Origin: Hordeum vulgare subsp. vulgare
Taxonomy: Eukaryota; Streptophyta; Magnoliopsida; Poales; Poaceae
Length of the DNA: 64,000 nucleotides
Direction of reading: 5' to 3'
NCBI RefSeq assembly: GCF_904849725.1
Contig: NC_058522.1
Location: 235,513,084-235,577,083, forward strand
The translations under genes were made by a program, and so were the position numbers. The notes under the pieces are model-generated. The model did no database searches, was not told the origin of the DNA, and saw nothing but the letters and a program-made list of their open reading frames with translations. Position 1 is the stretch's first letter. Each line of letters opens with the position of its first letter. Below are positions 9,698-20,660 of the stretch, piece after piece.

Positions 9698-12600
9698 ATG
9701 GATAGTCGTTCTACGAGAAGTTGGCGTGTGCTGTGTTGGAATGTGCGTGGCCTAAATTCGGACCATAGACAACGTGCAGTTCGTAACAAGATTGATGAGA
9801 GCCTGGCTGCCGTTGTGTGCTTGCAAGAAACCAAAATGCAGTCTATTGATCTCCGAACAGTCAAGTGTTTCTGTCCTAAACGTTTTGATCAGTTTGCTTA
9901 CTCCCCCTCCAGGGGAGCATCTGGGGGGCTTATCACACTCTGGAACTCATCCATTCTTACTGGTCTGTTAGTGGAATGCACACCTTATGGATTAATCATC
10001 TCATTCACCTCAAATTATACTGGAGAATCCTGGACTTTGGTGAATGTCTATGGTCCTTGTCAGGGTGAAGCTAGAGATCTCTTTGTTAGCTGGCTATATA
10101 ATCTACATATACCTGCTGAGGCTAATTGGTTGCTTCTTGGAGACTTTAATTTCATTAGATCACCTGACAACAGAAACCTCCCTGGGGCTAATGTAAATGA
10201 TATGTTCATCTTCAATGAAATTATTGGTCATCTGGGCTTACTGGAACTACCCATTAAGGGCAGATCTTTCACTTGGTCCAATATGCAAGATTCCCCTCTT
10301 CTTGAGCAACTTGACTAGTTCTTCACATCTGCCAACTGGATCTCTTCATATCCTCTTACACAAGTGCTCCGCCTTGAAAAGACAACTTCTGATCATGTTC
10401 CATGTGTGGTCACTGTCAACACTTCTATCCGTAAGTGTAACCTCTTTCGTTTTGAAAACTACTGAGTTGAAATGGAGGGCTTCATGGAGTGTGTCCAACA
10501 GTCCTGGGTCATTCCTTCTAAGAAGGCCCATATTACTGCTGTCATTATGGATAAGATGAAACATCTCAGGCAGGCTCTGAAGAGATGGCAGACAAACTTA
10601 TCCCAGCTGAAAATTTTCATCTCCAGATGCAATCAAGCGGTGTTATGTTTGGATGAGCTTGAAGAATTAAGGCCCCTTTTCAGACCCGAAGCTAACTTCA
10701 GGAGCATTATTAAGTTGCACCTGGAGCACCTATTGCATCTTCAGTTCTTGTACTGGAAAAAGAGAGACACTATCAGATTTTTCAAAGTTGGTGAGGAAAA
10801 CACCAAATTCTTTCATGCTATGGCAACTGAGAGATATAGGAGGAACTCCATAGCCTCTCTCAAGTTAAATGATGGATCCATCATATCTGACCATGATCAA
10901 ATTGATGCATGCTTTTGGGCATCCTTTAAGGATAGAATGGGAACTTCCCTTGGAATTAACATGGCCTTTGATTTACAATCTCTGATTCGGAAGGTGGAGG
11001 GTCTTGATGTTCTCACACAACCTTTTTCTAAGTATGAAATGGACAAGACTGTTCAGGAAATGCCCATTGACAAAGCTCCTGGACCTGATGGTTTCAATGG
11101 CCTTTTCTTTAAGAAATGCTGGTCGATTATTTGTCCCGAGTTTTATCAACTTGTTGCTGCCTTTCATGCTGGTACTGCTAAACTCGAGAACATGAATTCA
11201 TCTTATATTACTTTGATTCCCAAAAAGAGATCACCTGAGCAAGTGGGAGACTACAGACCAATATCCCTCACTGGGATGGGCCTCAAGTTTCTGTCCAAAA
11301 TGATAGCCAACAGGTTGCAGTTGCAGATCATGAAGTGTATTCACAAGAATCAGTATGGCTTTATCAAGTCTAGAACCATTCAAGATTGTGTTGGGTGGAC
11401 TCTGGAATACCTGCACCAATGCCATCAATCCAAGAAATCAATAGTTATTCTCAAGCTGGATTTTGAAAAGGCATTTGATACTGTGGAACATGAGTTCATC
11501 TTTCAGATTCTCAAACACAAAGGATTCAATGATAAATGGATACTTTGGGTACATCAGCTCCTAACTTCTGGCTCTTCTTCTGTCCTGGTCAATGGTGTGC
11601 CTGGAAAGAAATTTATGTGGAAGAAAGGGTTCAGGCAGGGAGATCCCATGTCCCCACTGCTTTTTGCAATTGCTGCTGATTTTTTACAGACCTTGGTTAA
11701 CCAGCTGCTGATGGAGGGACTGATTCACCTACCCATCCCTTGTCATGATAACGATTTCCGTATAGTCCAATATGCTGATGATACCCTTATCATCCTCCCT
11801 GCTGATGAAACTCAACTGTTACAGTTCAAGAAAATGCTCTTGCTTTTCTCCCAATCCACTGGACTACAAGTGAATTATCACAAATCTACCCTTCTGCCTT
11901 TCAACACTTCTCCACAACATCTCCAAGACCTAGCAGACTCCATTGGCTGCAAAGTAGGATCTTTGCCCTTCACATACCTTGGCCTTCCAGTTGGGACAAC
12001 TAAACCAAGAATCATCGATGTCATGCCACTGGTAGACAACATGGAAAGAAGACTCAGTGCTAGTTCATCTTTCCTGGCCCAGGGGGGAAGGTTACAATAT
12101 TTAAACTCAGCACTGTCATCTGTTCCTATTTTTTCCTATGCAGTCTGGATATCCCACTAGGCATACTGAAGCAGCTTGAAAGAATTCAGAGGCAATGCCT
12201 CTAGAGGAAAAATGGGCAAGATCATGCACCCTCTCTTGCTGCCTGGAAACTGGTGTGCAGACCCAAAAATAAAGGGGGTTTAGGCATTATGAATCTGGAA
12301 ATCTAGAATGAAGCCCTCCTGCTCAAGAATGTTGATAAATTCCTGAATCATGCTGATATCCCATGGGTTCACTTAATCTGGAACACTTACGACCATAACA
12401 CGGTCCCTCAGGGAACTGCTCTTTGTGGTTCATTTTGGTGGAAGGATATCTGCAAAAGGCTTGACAAGTTCAGATCAGTTACATATGTTCAGCCTAACAA
12501 GGGTGACACTTTCTTGTTTTGGTCTGACTCCTGGTTGGTTGGAAACTCTACTAGGCCTCTGGCTGCTAGATTTCAAAGGCTATTCTCTTTTGTTTCTGAT

Positions 12601-13318
12601 CCTTTCTGCACAGCTGAGGAAGTTTTTAAAGCCTTTCATGATGAAAGACACTCTCCATGTTCCACTTGCCCCTCTCTGACCAGGCTTACCAGGAGCTACT
12701 TTCGGTCAACTCCCTGCTTCAAGACCTGGAAATTGATCCCCAGGCCTCTGATAGATGGGTATGGGGTAAGGATGCTAAGGCCTACACAGCCAAGAGATAC
12801 TATATTCATATTCAAAGCACTATTACCCCAAACCCCTTGCTAAACTGGATCTGGGGGAGCTGTTGTACAATGAAGATCAAGATGTTTGTCTGGATGCTCA
12901 TCATGGATAGGCTTAACACCCAAGACATGCTTGAACGGCGTCACTGGAATGTTTCAGACTCTAATCTCTGTGTTCTATGCCATGTCAGTGTTAAAGAAGA
13001 CAGAGATCACTTATTTTTCAACTGTCTTTTCAGCACCAGGGTTTGGACCTACCTGCAGATCACATGGCAGGGTCAATCCATGTGGAGCTCTGTTTAGCTG
13101 CTAAGAGAGACTTCCACAACCCCTTTTTTGCTGAGGTGATCCTCACTGCATGTTGGAACATCTGGACTGTCAGAAATGCCAAGGTGTTTCACCAGGAGCA
13201 GCCAAGGTTCAGAAAATGGAGATCCGGCTTCATCCATGACATTTCCCTGTTAGCTCATAGGATTAAGGCTAGTTTCAGGGATGATCTCCTTAAATGGATT
13301 TCCTTTTTGCCTCCTTGA
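9698..13318 (+). pseudogene. LINE 1 ORF2: endonuclease and reverse transcriptase
   Basis: The start is ATG 9698. An APE endonuclease (WNVRG, QETK, GDFN, then SDH past the first stop) occupies about residues 7-245. RT follows: [41 protein letters not shown], catalytic YADD at 11771-11782, and FTYLGLPVG. The C-terminal zinc-binding domain has LCVLC...DHLFFNC. Breaks: TAG 10316-10318, TGA 10463-10465, a 1-bp loss in a T run near 12130, TAG 12202-12204 and 12304-12306, and further 1-bp shifts near 12650 and 13094. LINE 2 shows Trp (TGG) at 10463 and 12202 and Gln (CAG) at 12304. The enzyme would have nicked target DNA and copied LINE RNA there. Confidence 0.92.
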
Positions 13319-13444
13319 GGTTTGTATCCATAGCTACCCATCCCCTTTGTACATTCTAACCTCTTCTTGTACATATTACTCTTGCATATGGGAATAAAAG
13401 TAAAAAGGCTGTGGGGTTTTTTCCCTACAGTAGCCGGTCAAAAA
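13319..13444 (+). other. LINE 1 3' UTR and A-rich tail
   Basis: It follows the ORF2 stop and contains GGGAATAAAAG, resembling a polyadenylation signal. It ends CCCTACAGTAGCCGGTCA before the A run. LINE 2 has the same 3' end (CCCTACAACAGCCGGTCAAAAG), which fixes the 3' terminus of the family. Confidence 0.75.
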
Positions 13445-13473
13445 AAAAGATGCGCAAAAAATTCCAACGGAGC

Positions 13474-13622
13474 GGTAGTAAAAAAACTACTACCCCACCT
13501 GGAGCGGTAGTAAAAAAACTACTACCCCACCTGGAGCGGTACTACCGCTCATGGAGCGATACTACCGCCCTGAGCGCGGTAGTAAAAAGTTACTACCACT
13601 CCCAGAGCGGTACTACCGCTGG
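13474..13622. repeat. palindromic GCGGTA-TACCGC array, left LTR of Z
   Basis: Repeated units include GAGCGGTACTACCGCT (an odd palindrome, GCGGTA and TACCGC around one base) and a longer variant GGTAGTAAAAAAACTACTACC, in which the arms are separated by an A run. Further units of the same LTR lie at 6353-6412, across the LINE. The array is on the upstream side of the LTR TATA box. Confidence 0.8.
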
Positions 13623-13936
13623 ACCTTTAGCTCCTACAATAAATACAAGGTTGGAGCTCCATTGTAGCAAGGGAAAGGTGGTGCAATAGAAATGTGTACG
13701 TGTTGATTCCTTCCAAACGTTTCCGACGCGCCCCCCCTCTTAATAGTACGACTTTCCTACGACCCAAATACACCACACAGAATCGTAGAAGACCACCATT
13801 ATTGAAATACACCGAGGGGCACCAAATCGTCTTGTGCCTAATCATATATCATCTGAAATGCTCAATGCACATGATTAGTCCGATGATGTACCGTCATCAA
13901 TCACCAAAACCACTTAGGGAGAAATATGCCCTAACA

Positions 13937-13953
13937 ATCTCCCCCTTTTGGTG
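13937..13953 (-). promoter_or_regulatory. polypurine tract of Copia Z
   Basis: The minus strand reads CACCAAAAGGGGGAGAT immediately before the 3' LTR start TGTTAGGG. It would prime plus-strand DNA synthesis. Its position proves that Z runs right to left. Confidence 0.9.
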
Positions 13954-14482
13954 AATTGATGACAATACATGATTTGCACAAAAGTATATACGAAAAGCAT
14001 ATGCAAACCCAAAGTCTATAAACTAGAGACAGGCTCCCCCTGGATGTGTGCATATTTTTAGAGTAATGCCTTGGACAGCAAAGCGCACATCCTAGGAGAA
14101 GCACTCCCCCTAGAAGTTATAGATGAGGCACTCCTTGCAGCAACCTGATAAGCAAGTTAAATATGGAAGCAAGGCATATCATGTGAGCATGAAGATAAGG
14201 GCACAAAATAAATAGACTCACAAGCTACTAACAGGCTAAATAATAGAGAGACAATAATGGTAGTAGAAGGGATAGCATATGTCTCACACCATATGATCAC
14301 GAACGAAACCGGGTCTCACACACATAATAAAAACATCCAACTGATAATGAAAGTTCAGCAACGAAAGAGACACGGAAATCGAAGAAAGAAAATCCTACAC
14401 TCTATCCCCCTTTGGCATTAGGACACCAAAAAGGCACAGAGGACACCTAACGACACAGGTGGTAGCTCGACATGTAGAGAGA
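13954..14482 (-). other. Copia Z non-coding stretch before the PPT
   Basis: This lies between the stop of the third gene and the polypurine tract. It is AT-rich, with small runs such as CTCCCCCTAGA at 14104. I see no reading frame of note. Confidence 0.5.
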
Positions 14483-16034
14483 TCAGTCATACGACTCCTC
14501 ATTAGTCTCCTCATCAATCTTCTCATCAGACTCCTCAGCAGCCTCCTGATCAAACTCAGCCCACTACAGGTTCTTCTTCTGTAGCCAATCAGCCTTTGGA
14601 GTGACTACCTCCTCAGATGGGAAGGCTCTTGTCCACTTCTCCATGATAAAGTAAAACAGGTAAGGCCCATAGATGGGAACCTTACGGTTGAATACTTCCG
14701 ATTGAAGTTCGCTCCACATCACATGGGACACATCAAGTGGCCCAGAATCACGAGTCCGTGCTTTCTAACACATGATGAGCATATCAACCAAATAAGAGTG
14801 TACCTGATCCTTGTTGCCAACCCGTGGGAACAACATGTTGCGGAATATCCTATGCATGACATCCAGAAAGTCGTTGAGCACAAAGGATGACTCACCAGAG
14901 GGGGACTTCTTCTCGATGTAAAATTTCATCAGCTTCTCCTTAGGGGTGGCCTCCGGCTTCGCATGTGGGCGCACACCAACTGAGTTTTCAAGCCCCTCAT
15001 CACGGATATTCAGCAGATCCATAAATTCCTTCCAAGTGCCAGATAGCTTCTCTCCATTGGTCATCCATGTCATCGTGCACTCAACATCAGAGTGGAAATG
15101 AACAGACACAAAGAACTGAGCCACAATCTCCGGATCGAAGTCAAGCTGAAAAGTGATGATGTCCTCGATCCCCAGCTGCTTCACCATGTCTAGAGCCTTG
15201 CCAAAGTAGGGTAGGTCCTTCCTAAGATGATTCAGATCAATCCATTGCACTGGGACATAGGAGTTCTTCTTGGTCAATATAACATCTTGGTAAATGAGGG
15301 CCTGTTGCTTAGACTAGTACTTCTCATAACCCTTGGCACGAACCCTTTCGGTTTCATAGGGATTTCTCTTCCTGTGAGACACAAACTCAGTGAGTGGCAT
15401 GGTTTCATAGCAGATGTTAGAGTCCTTGTTCTTGGATGCCGTCTTCTTGAAACTGCGCTTTAGAGGTTCAGAGCCTTCAGGTGCATCAGGATTGTGAAGC
15501 CACTTGGATTTGGTGTCTCGTGATGGGTTTGATCGACGGGAGCCACCACCTATGACACGCTACACAAACACAAGAGAACGACAAAATAAGTTACAACAAA
15601 GTCCAAAACATACGTGAAAAACCCAGAAAAATGAGATCAAATCATGCATGAGCAGGGCACAACGGTAGTACCACATGTCAAGCGGTAGTAAAAAATTACT
15701 ACCGCTCTGACAGTGGTAGTACCGCTCCAGGGAGCGGTAGTACCGTAGGCAGACTTTTACTACAGCACCCACTGCGGTAGTACCGCTCTAGGAGCGGTAG
15801 TACCACATGGGGAAGCAAACTTCAGATCTGACAAAAGAAAATGCAGATCCGGTACTACCAGAGGCCCAAACTCACATGATGAATCTACTAAACAAAGTTT
15901 CCACCGCACAACTACTCCCCAATGCTCCTTCAATGAAATTGTGCCACAAAAACTTTGGAAACTACCAGCCCTAACCCTAGATCAAACAAAATCAAACGAG
16001 AGGAAAGGGATCTAGGGATGGTACCGTGTTCCAT
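14483..16034 (-). pseudogene. Copia Z third gene (additional ORF downstream of pol), probably spliced
   Basis: A frame of about 359 codons runs from 15559 to TGA 14483-14485, broken by TAG at 15314-15316, 14765-14767 and 14568-14570. The minus strand reads CTCTTGTGTTTGTGTAG just before it, a good splice acceptor. A candidate first exon starts at ATG 16034 and, with a donor CTG/GTAGTT at 15965, joins in frame (exon 1 15966-16034). Visible features: a basic N-terminal third, a central region with TWKEFMDLL and VGVRPHA, and an acidic C-terminal tail (AAEESDEKIDEE). I see no signal peptide or membrane segment, so a classical envelope role is not supported. I do not recognise its function. SIRE/Maximus elements are known to carry extra ORFs here. 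Confidence 0.7.
15660..15810. repeat. palindromic array inside the third-gene intron of Z
   Basis: It contains AGCGGTAGTAAAAAATTACTACCGCTC, a hairpin-like unit, plus GTGGTAGTACCGCTC, GAGCGGTAGTACCG and further units up to about 15806. These are the same units as in the LTR array. Confidence 0.75.
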
Positions 16035-16187
16035 GGCAAGAGGAGGAGGAGGGGAGCGATCCCTCCAACTGGAATGAGAAGGGAGTGGTCGGAGAAGGAG
16101 ATCCGGGAGTCCTTTCGGCGCAACAACTTAAGAGGAGAGAGAAAGCACGAGGGAGAAAGAAGATGGGGGAGAAAGAACTGCCCCCTC

Positions 16188-16197
16188 TATTTATATA
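16188..16197 (-). promoter_or_regulatory. internal TATA box for the Z third gene
   Basis: The minus strand reads GGTATATAAATAGAGGG. A leader of about 150 bp follows with pyrimidine tracts and then ATG at 16034. This is a textbook grass core-promoter context, located inside the retrotransposon and well away from the LTR. Confidence 0.6.
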
Positions 16198-16211
16198 CCC
16201 CCTGGCTTGGG

Positions 16212-16406
16212 CAAAGCGGTAGTACTGGTGTCATCGCGGTAGTATCGTTTGGCCAGCGGTAGTACCCCTCGCCCGGTAGTACCGTGGTCATTGCAGTAGT
16301 ACCGCTTGGCCAACGGTAGTAAATTTTTACTACCGCTCGCCGAGCGGTAGTACCGCTCCCCCAGCAGTAGTAAATTTTTACTACGGTGCCTCAGGCGGTA
16401 GTACCA
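16212..16406. repeat. palindromic array upstream of the internal promoter of Z
   Basis: Six or more units occur (for example AGCGGTAGTACCGCTC near 16343). Some have arms separated by AAATTTTT. They sit within 20-220 bp upstream of the internal TATA box, in minus orientation. Confidence 0.8.
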
Positions 16407-16787
16407 TGCCCTCTTCACAAAAATGGCTTTGAATTTTGCAAAAACCGGAGGAAAAATTACGGACAAACACCATGCAATGCCAAACAAAAGCAGGACAAGC
16501 ACAACCAACATGCATTGACATGACTCTTCTTGCGAAGAGGGGGGCGGTGGCCGGAGCCACCTATGTTTAAGACTATTGGTATGACACCATGAAGAATTAT
16601 CCTTGGGTTCATGGCCAAATCTCGACTTTGAAGCACAAGTGCCACCAACAATGGCTAATGTGAAAGTATTGATCGATTTATGCATAATGGGGGGAGGGAA
16701 AGTTCATTGAGAGAACAACACCGCCCTATGTGCATGCCTACACCTAGAGCAAAATATAATGATGAGTGAGGTGTGATGTGCCTAGCT
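16407..16787 (-). other. Copia Z spacer between RNase H and the third gene
   Basis: Non-coding by inspection. It contains GAAGAGGGGGGCGG at 16535-16548, a possible internal purine tract on the plus strand, but no supported gene. Confidence 0.4.
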
Positions 16788-17399
16788 TCAACCCACATTA
16801 CTTGAATCTATGATATTTAGCTCATTCCTTAACTCACGGAACCTTGCTTCATCTAGAGGCTTCAGGAGAATATCTGCAAGTTGCTCTTGAGTGTTGATGA
16901 AGTGCACCTCAATATCTCCACACTTGATGTGCTCACGGATGAAGTGGTGACGGATATCAATATGCTTGGTCTTATTATGTTGCACTGGATTGAGAGAAAT
17001 CTTAATAGCACTTTGATTGTCAAATAGAAGAGGCACTTTGTCACAAGTGACACCGTAATCCTTTAAAGTTTGCCTCATCCATAGCAATTGAGCACAACAA
17101 CTTGGAGCATCAACATACTTATCCTTTGTGGAAGAAAGTGAGACAAAGTTTTGCTTCCTTGAAGACCAACTTACCAAAGAACGACCAAGGAATTGACATC
17201 CTCCAGATGTCGACTTTCGTCCCACACAGTCTCCCACCCAATCTGAGTCAGAGTAGCCTATTAGATTAAAGCTTGCTCCCTTGGGGTACCATAAGCCAAA
17301 GTTTGGGGTATGAGCCAAATATCGAATTCGTTTGACTGCCGCATAGTGGCTTTCTTTTGCCGCGGATTGAAACCGTGCACAAATTTCTACACTCAACAT
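16788..17399 (-). pseudogene. Copia Z RNase H
   Basis: The Ty1/copia RNase H of the Z polyprotein, about 200 codons. Landmarks in order: YSDSDWVGD, RKSTSGGCQFLG, LVSWSSRKQ, the region normally reading STAEAEY (here STKDKYVDA, so the usual acidic residue is changed), LFDNQSAI, HIDIRHHFIRE, and QLADILLKPL close to the stop. It would degrade the RNA strand of the RNA-DNA hybrid. It is separated from the RT by several stops between 17400 and 17742. Confidence 0.88.
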
Positions 17400-18437
17400 G
17401 ATATCTGGTCTAGATGCACAAAGTTAAAGAAGGGATCCAATCATGGAGCAATATACCTTTTGATCCACTGCTTTACCATTGGGATCACTGTCAAGCTTGC
17501 ATTTGGTTGGTATGGGGAACTAGACCGGCTTGACGTCCTCTAGCTCGAACCTCTTGAGCATGTCTTGAGTGTACTTGGCTTGATTGATGAATGTTCCTTC
17601 TAATCATTGTCTGACCTCGAACCCGAGGAACAACTTCAACTCACCCATAATCGACATCTCAAACTTCTCGGTCATTAGTGTGGCAAACTATCCATTGAAA
17701 GATTCGTTAGGAGAACCAGAAACGATATCATCAACATATAGCTAGCATATGAACAATTCCCCTTTGACCTTCTTGGTAAAAAGAGTGGGATCAATTTTCC
17801 CAATTTCAAACCCACGATCTTGCAACAACTCGGTAAGGTACTCATACCACGCACATGGGGCTTGTTTAAGGCCATAGAGCGCCTTATTGAGTTTGTATAC
17901 ATGATTGGGGAGCTTGGGATGCTCGAATCCCGGGGGTTGTTCGACATACACCAACTGATTCAAAGGACCATTAAGAAATGCACTCTTCACATCCATTTGT
18001 TGCAATTTGAAATTATGGTAAGATGCAAATGCAAGCAACATGCGAATAGATTCAAGACGAGCAACAGGGGCAAAGGTTTCACCATAGTCGATGCCCACAA
18101 CTTGGGAGTAGCCTTGAGCCACCAGTCTTGCCTTGTTTCGAACCACAATGCCATTCGCGTGTTGCTTGTTCTTGAAGATCCATTTGGTCCCAATGACATT
18201 ATGCTCCTCCGTTAGCCTTGGTACTATTTCCCAAACTTGATTGCGCTCGAAGTTGTTCAGTTCTTCATGCATGGCCATAATCCTGTCCTCATCATTGAGC
18301 GCTTCATGTACCTATTGTGATTCACAATACGAAACAAACATGTGATGATCATAATAGTTTTGAATTTGTTGAAGAGTGGATACTCCCCTTTTTGAGGTTC
18401 CTAGAACATTCTTCATGAGATGTGATTTGACTCTAAG
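17400..18437 (-). pseudogene. Copia Z reverse transcriptase
   Basis: Copia-type RT. The long open part (17742-18278) carries [55 protein letters not shown] and [12 protein letters not shown]. Catalytic YVDD is intact at 17727-17738 but lies just past a TAG at 17742-17744, and more stops follow. On the upstream side the frame continues to 18437, where a solo LTR splits it; translation resumes at 19855. It would have synthesised cDNA from the element RNA. Confidence 0.9.
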
Positions 18438-19849
18438 TGTCGGGACCCCGATCCTAAGTCATAGGAATCCAGCGGGTAACACATCGCATCTCTTTGCGGT
18501 CTCACGCACGGTTATCCCCACGGCTGCAACCTTACCTTAGCCAGGACCGTTTGCTCCTTTTGACTCGTGTATGCAATTGTGTCACTAGCAATCCAGTGAT
18601 AGAGAACCCGGATCGACATGTCTAGTCATAAACCAAAGCGGCAGTTCCGCACAGGGACAAGCATACATGACCCAACAAAGCAGGTGTCGGCCATCAACGA
18701 ATGTAGACGAGTAGTAGCAAGCTACAAGGACTCCATTACATCGCGTGACATTTCCCCAGAGAGGACAGACACAGCAACTAAGAAGGACACATGCCAGTCA
18801 ACCAATGTGTCCGGAGCAGTAGCAAACTACCATGGCTCGTTGGATCACAAAGGGGCATTTCCCTGTAAGGAATGCTACTAAAGCCTACGACTAGGTAATC
18901 GAACCCCATACATATCAAGTATGACACACGTACGCATGGCATACTGATATGTATAGATACATCGATGGCATCACAACATAACCATAAACATACAAGTTTT
19001 ATTTAAAAGGCTCGGAAGAGCCACACACATAATATTACACAGTAGGGGTCTCACGACCCATCATAGCAGTCATTCAAGTTACAAGCCAGCGGAAGTAGAT
19101 AAACTGTCTGAGTACAGACAGACAGATCCACCTGTCAATGCCGGTAATAGGGATCAAGCAACCGAGAGGAGAGGGGAGGAATGGTTCTCGGGAATGGATA
19201 GGGCCGTGCTCGGGGAGGTTATCCCCGCGCGTGCGAGCGCGAAGCTGCGGCCAGGCAGGCAAGGAGCTGCGTGGAGGCGCCGGGCGTCACGGCGGCCACC
19301 TCGTGCTCCTACTGGCGAGGAGGAAGACGACAGGGGAGCTGGGCCTGGGCTGAGGTGAGCGACAGGTAAGCTCCTTTTCCTTTTTTTCTGTTTTGTTTTC
19401 TGGTTTGCTAACTATTTTGATTTGTTTTTTTATTTCATCTCCAAAATAGTTTATAAAATTATTTTGAAGACACCAGAATATTAGTTGGAATATATCCAAC
19501 CATTCCTGAAGTTTTCAACAGTTTTAAAAACTTAAAGTTTTTGAATTCAAATTTAAACTTGAATCGAGTGGCTGTTTGCATTTAAATAAAACGCCAAATG
19601 TGTTATGAAAATAGTTTTCTTCACTGCTTATTTGCTTCCATGAATTATCAGAAAAGTTGAACTTTTCTTGAGGCCATTTTGGGTTCATTGATTTGAACAA
19701 GTTTAGAATTTCTTTGAATTTAAGAAGTGGCTAGGTTTTTTGAGTTTTGCTTCACCACTTGCTTTGATCTTGTTGAAATTTTCTTGGATGCAATGCAAAG
19801 AAGATATGAGCACAATGCTATACTTGTTTAGGGTTCCAGGGATGTGACA
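18438..19849. mobile_element. solo LTR inserted in Copia Z pol
   Basis: A 1,412-bp insertion beginning TGTCGGGACCCCG and ending GATGTGACA, flanked by CTAAG (18433-18437) and CTGAG (19850-19854). The ends are TG...CA and no coding region is present, as expected after unequal recombination between two LTRs. Removing it restores the Z reading frame. On the minus strand it begins TGTCACATCCCTGG. I cannot name the family or fix its orientation; a Gypsy origin is likely. Confidence 0.8.
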
Positions 19850-19854
19850 CTGAG

Positions 19855-20660
19855 CTTGGATGCTATCTTGGCCGCGCGACGCTCCAAGAGTTCTGCACTA
19901 GTTAATTGAGGAGTATCATCTTGATCATGTTGTTTGGCCTTGAATTTTGTGGCGGTCTTGGCAGCGCGACGCTTCACAGGTTCCGCGCTGGGTAGCTCAG
20001 GAGCAACACCATGACCATCTTGAGCTTCGTCTTGAGTTTGCTTGCACGATTGACCTTGATCTTGATGCTGCACTTGATCTTGTGGCTGCACTTGTGACTG
20101 CACTAGATCTTGAGCATGCTCGGAATCTTGAGAATGAGTTTGGACATTATTTGGTACGTCACCATCTTCATGTGGTTGATCTTGTCCTTGATCCAGTTCT
20201 GTGGGTTGAGGGCCTTCTATTTGTTCTTTGGAAGTGTGTGGGTCTAGCGAAGGTGATGTCTCCACGTGAGTAGAGCATTGTCCTTCTCCTTCATCCACAA
20301 GGGGTTCCTCAATGGGGAGTATTTGACCAATCCCCATTCTTCTTATGGCTTGAGGAGGAATTTTATCACCTGCATCACAAAGACCACTTTGCTCCAGTTG
20401 GGAGCCATTATTTTCATCAAACTCCACGTTACACGTCTCCTAAATGAGTCTGGTGGACTTGTTGAGGACATGGTAAGCATGAGAGTTTGTAGCATAACCA
20501 ACAAATATGCCCTCTCGAGCTCTACAATCAAATTTAGCTAAACGAGCACCTTTCTTGAGAATGAAACACTTACAACCGAACACCCTCAAGTACTTGAGGT
20601 GGGCTTGTTCCCGGTAAGAATCTCATATGGAGTCTTGTTCAAGCCTTTGCGGAGGTAGAG
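19855..20660 (-). pseudogene. Copia Z integrase-RT linker region
   Basis: The frame 19855-20427 encodes a Gln/Asp/Glu-rich linker (repeats such as QDQVQHQDQGQ) and two copies of an RRAAK-containing segment. It precedes the RT and is typical of the long variable linker in SIRE-type polyproteins. The segment 20428-20660 holds the end of the integrase region, with the pattern REGIFVGYATNSHAY. Frame breaks lie near 20440 and 20600. Confidence 0.75.

Larger units (their letters stand above)
6432..13444 (+). mobile_element. LINE 1: near full-length L1-type non-LTR retrotransposon
   Basis: A 7.0-kb insertion in the Copia Z LTR, flanked by AAAAGAT (6425-6431 and 13445-13451). It has a short CCCACCTCCCACC leader, ORF1 (6555-9563), a 134-bp spacer, ORF2 (9698-13318) and a short 3' UTR ending AGCCGGTCA plus an A run. 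APE-type endonuclease, RT and a C-terminal zinc-binding domain identify a plant L1-clade LINE. The exact tail/duplication boundary is ambiguous because both are A-rich. The copy is dead: ORF1 has two stops and ORF2 several stops and frameshifts. Confidence 0.93.
5561..13936 (-). repeat. Copia Z 3' LTR, split by LINE 1
   Basis: Sequence at 5561-6431 aligns with the start of the right LTR and 13445-13936 with its end. Their sum (about 1.36 kb) equals the right LTR length. The LINE separates them at AAAAGAT. The two LTRs differ at many positions in the first 200 bp alone, so the insertion is not recent. This LTR is the 3' one because the polypurine tract abuts 13936. Confidence 0.9.

Noticed and set aside
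13474..13622. CRISPR-like array
   Set aside because: The repeats are palindromic, irregularly spaced and lack unique spacers of constant length. The DNA is plant nuclear, and no cas genes exist.
14483..15559. Envelope protein
   Set aside because: No signal peptide, membrane segment or cysteine pattern is visible. Position alone does not support an envelope.
16212..16406. miRNA precursor from the palindromic units
   Set aside because: Single hairpins are only 13-27 bp, too short for a plant miRNA precursor, and the units are simple repeats.
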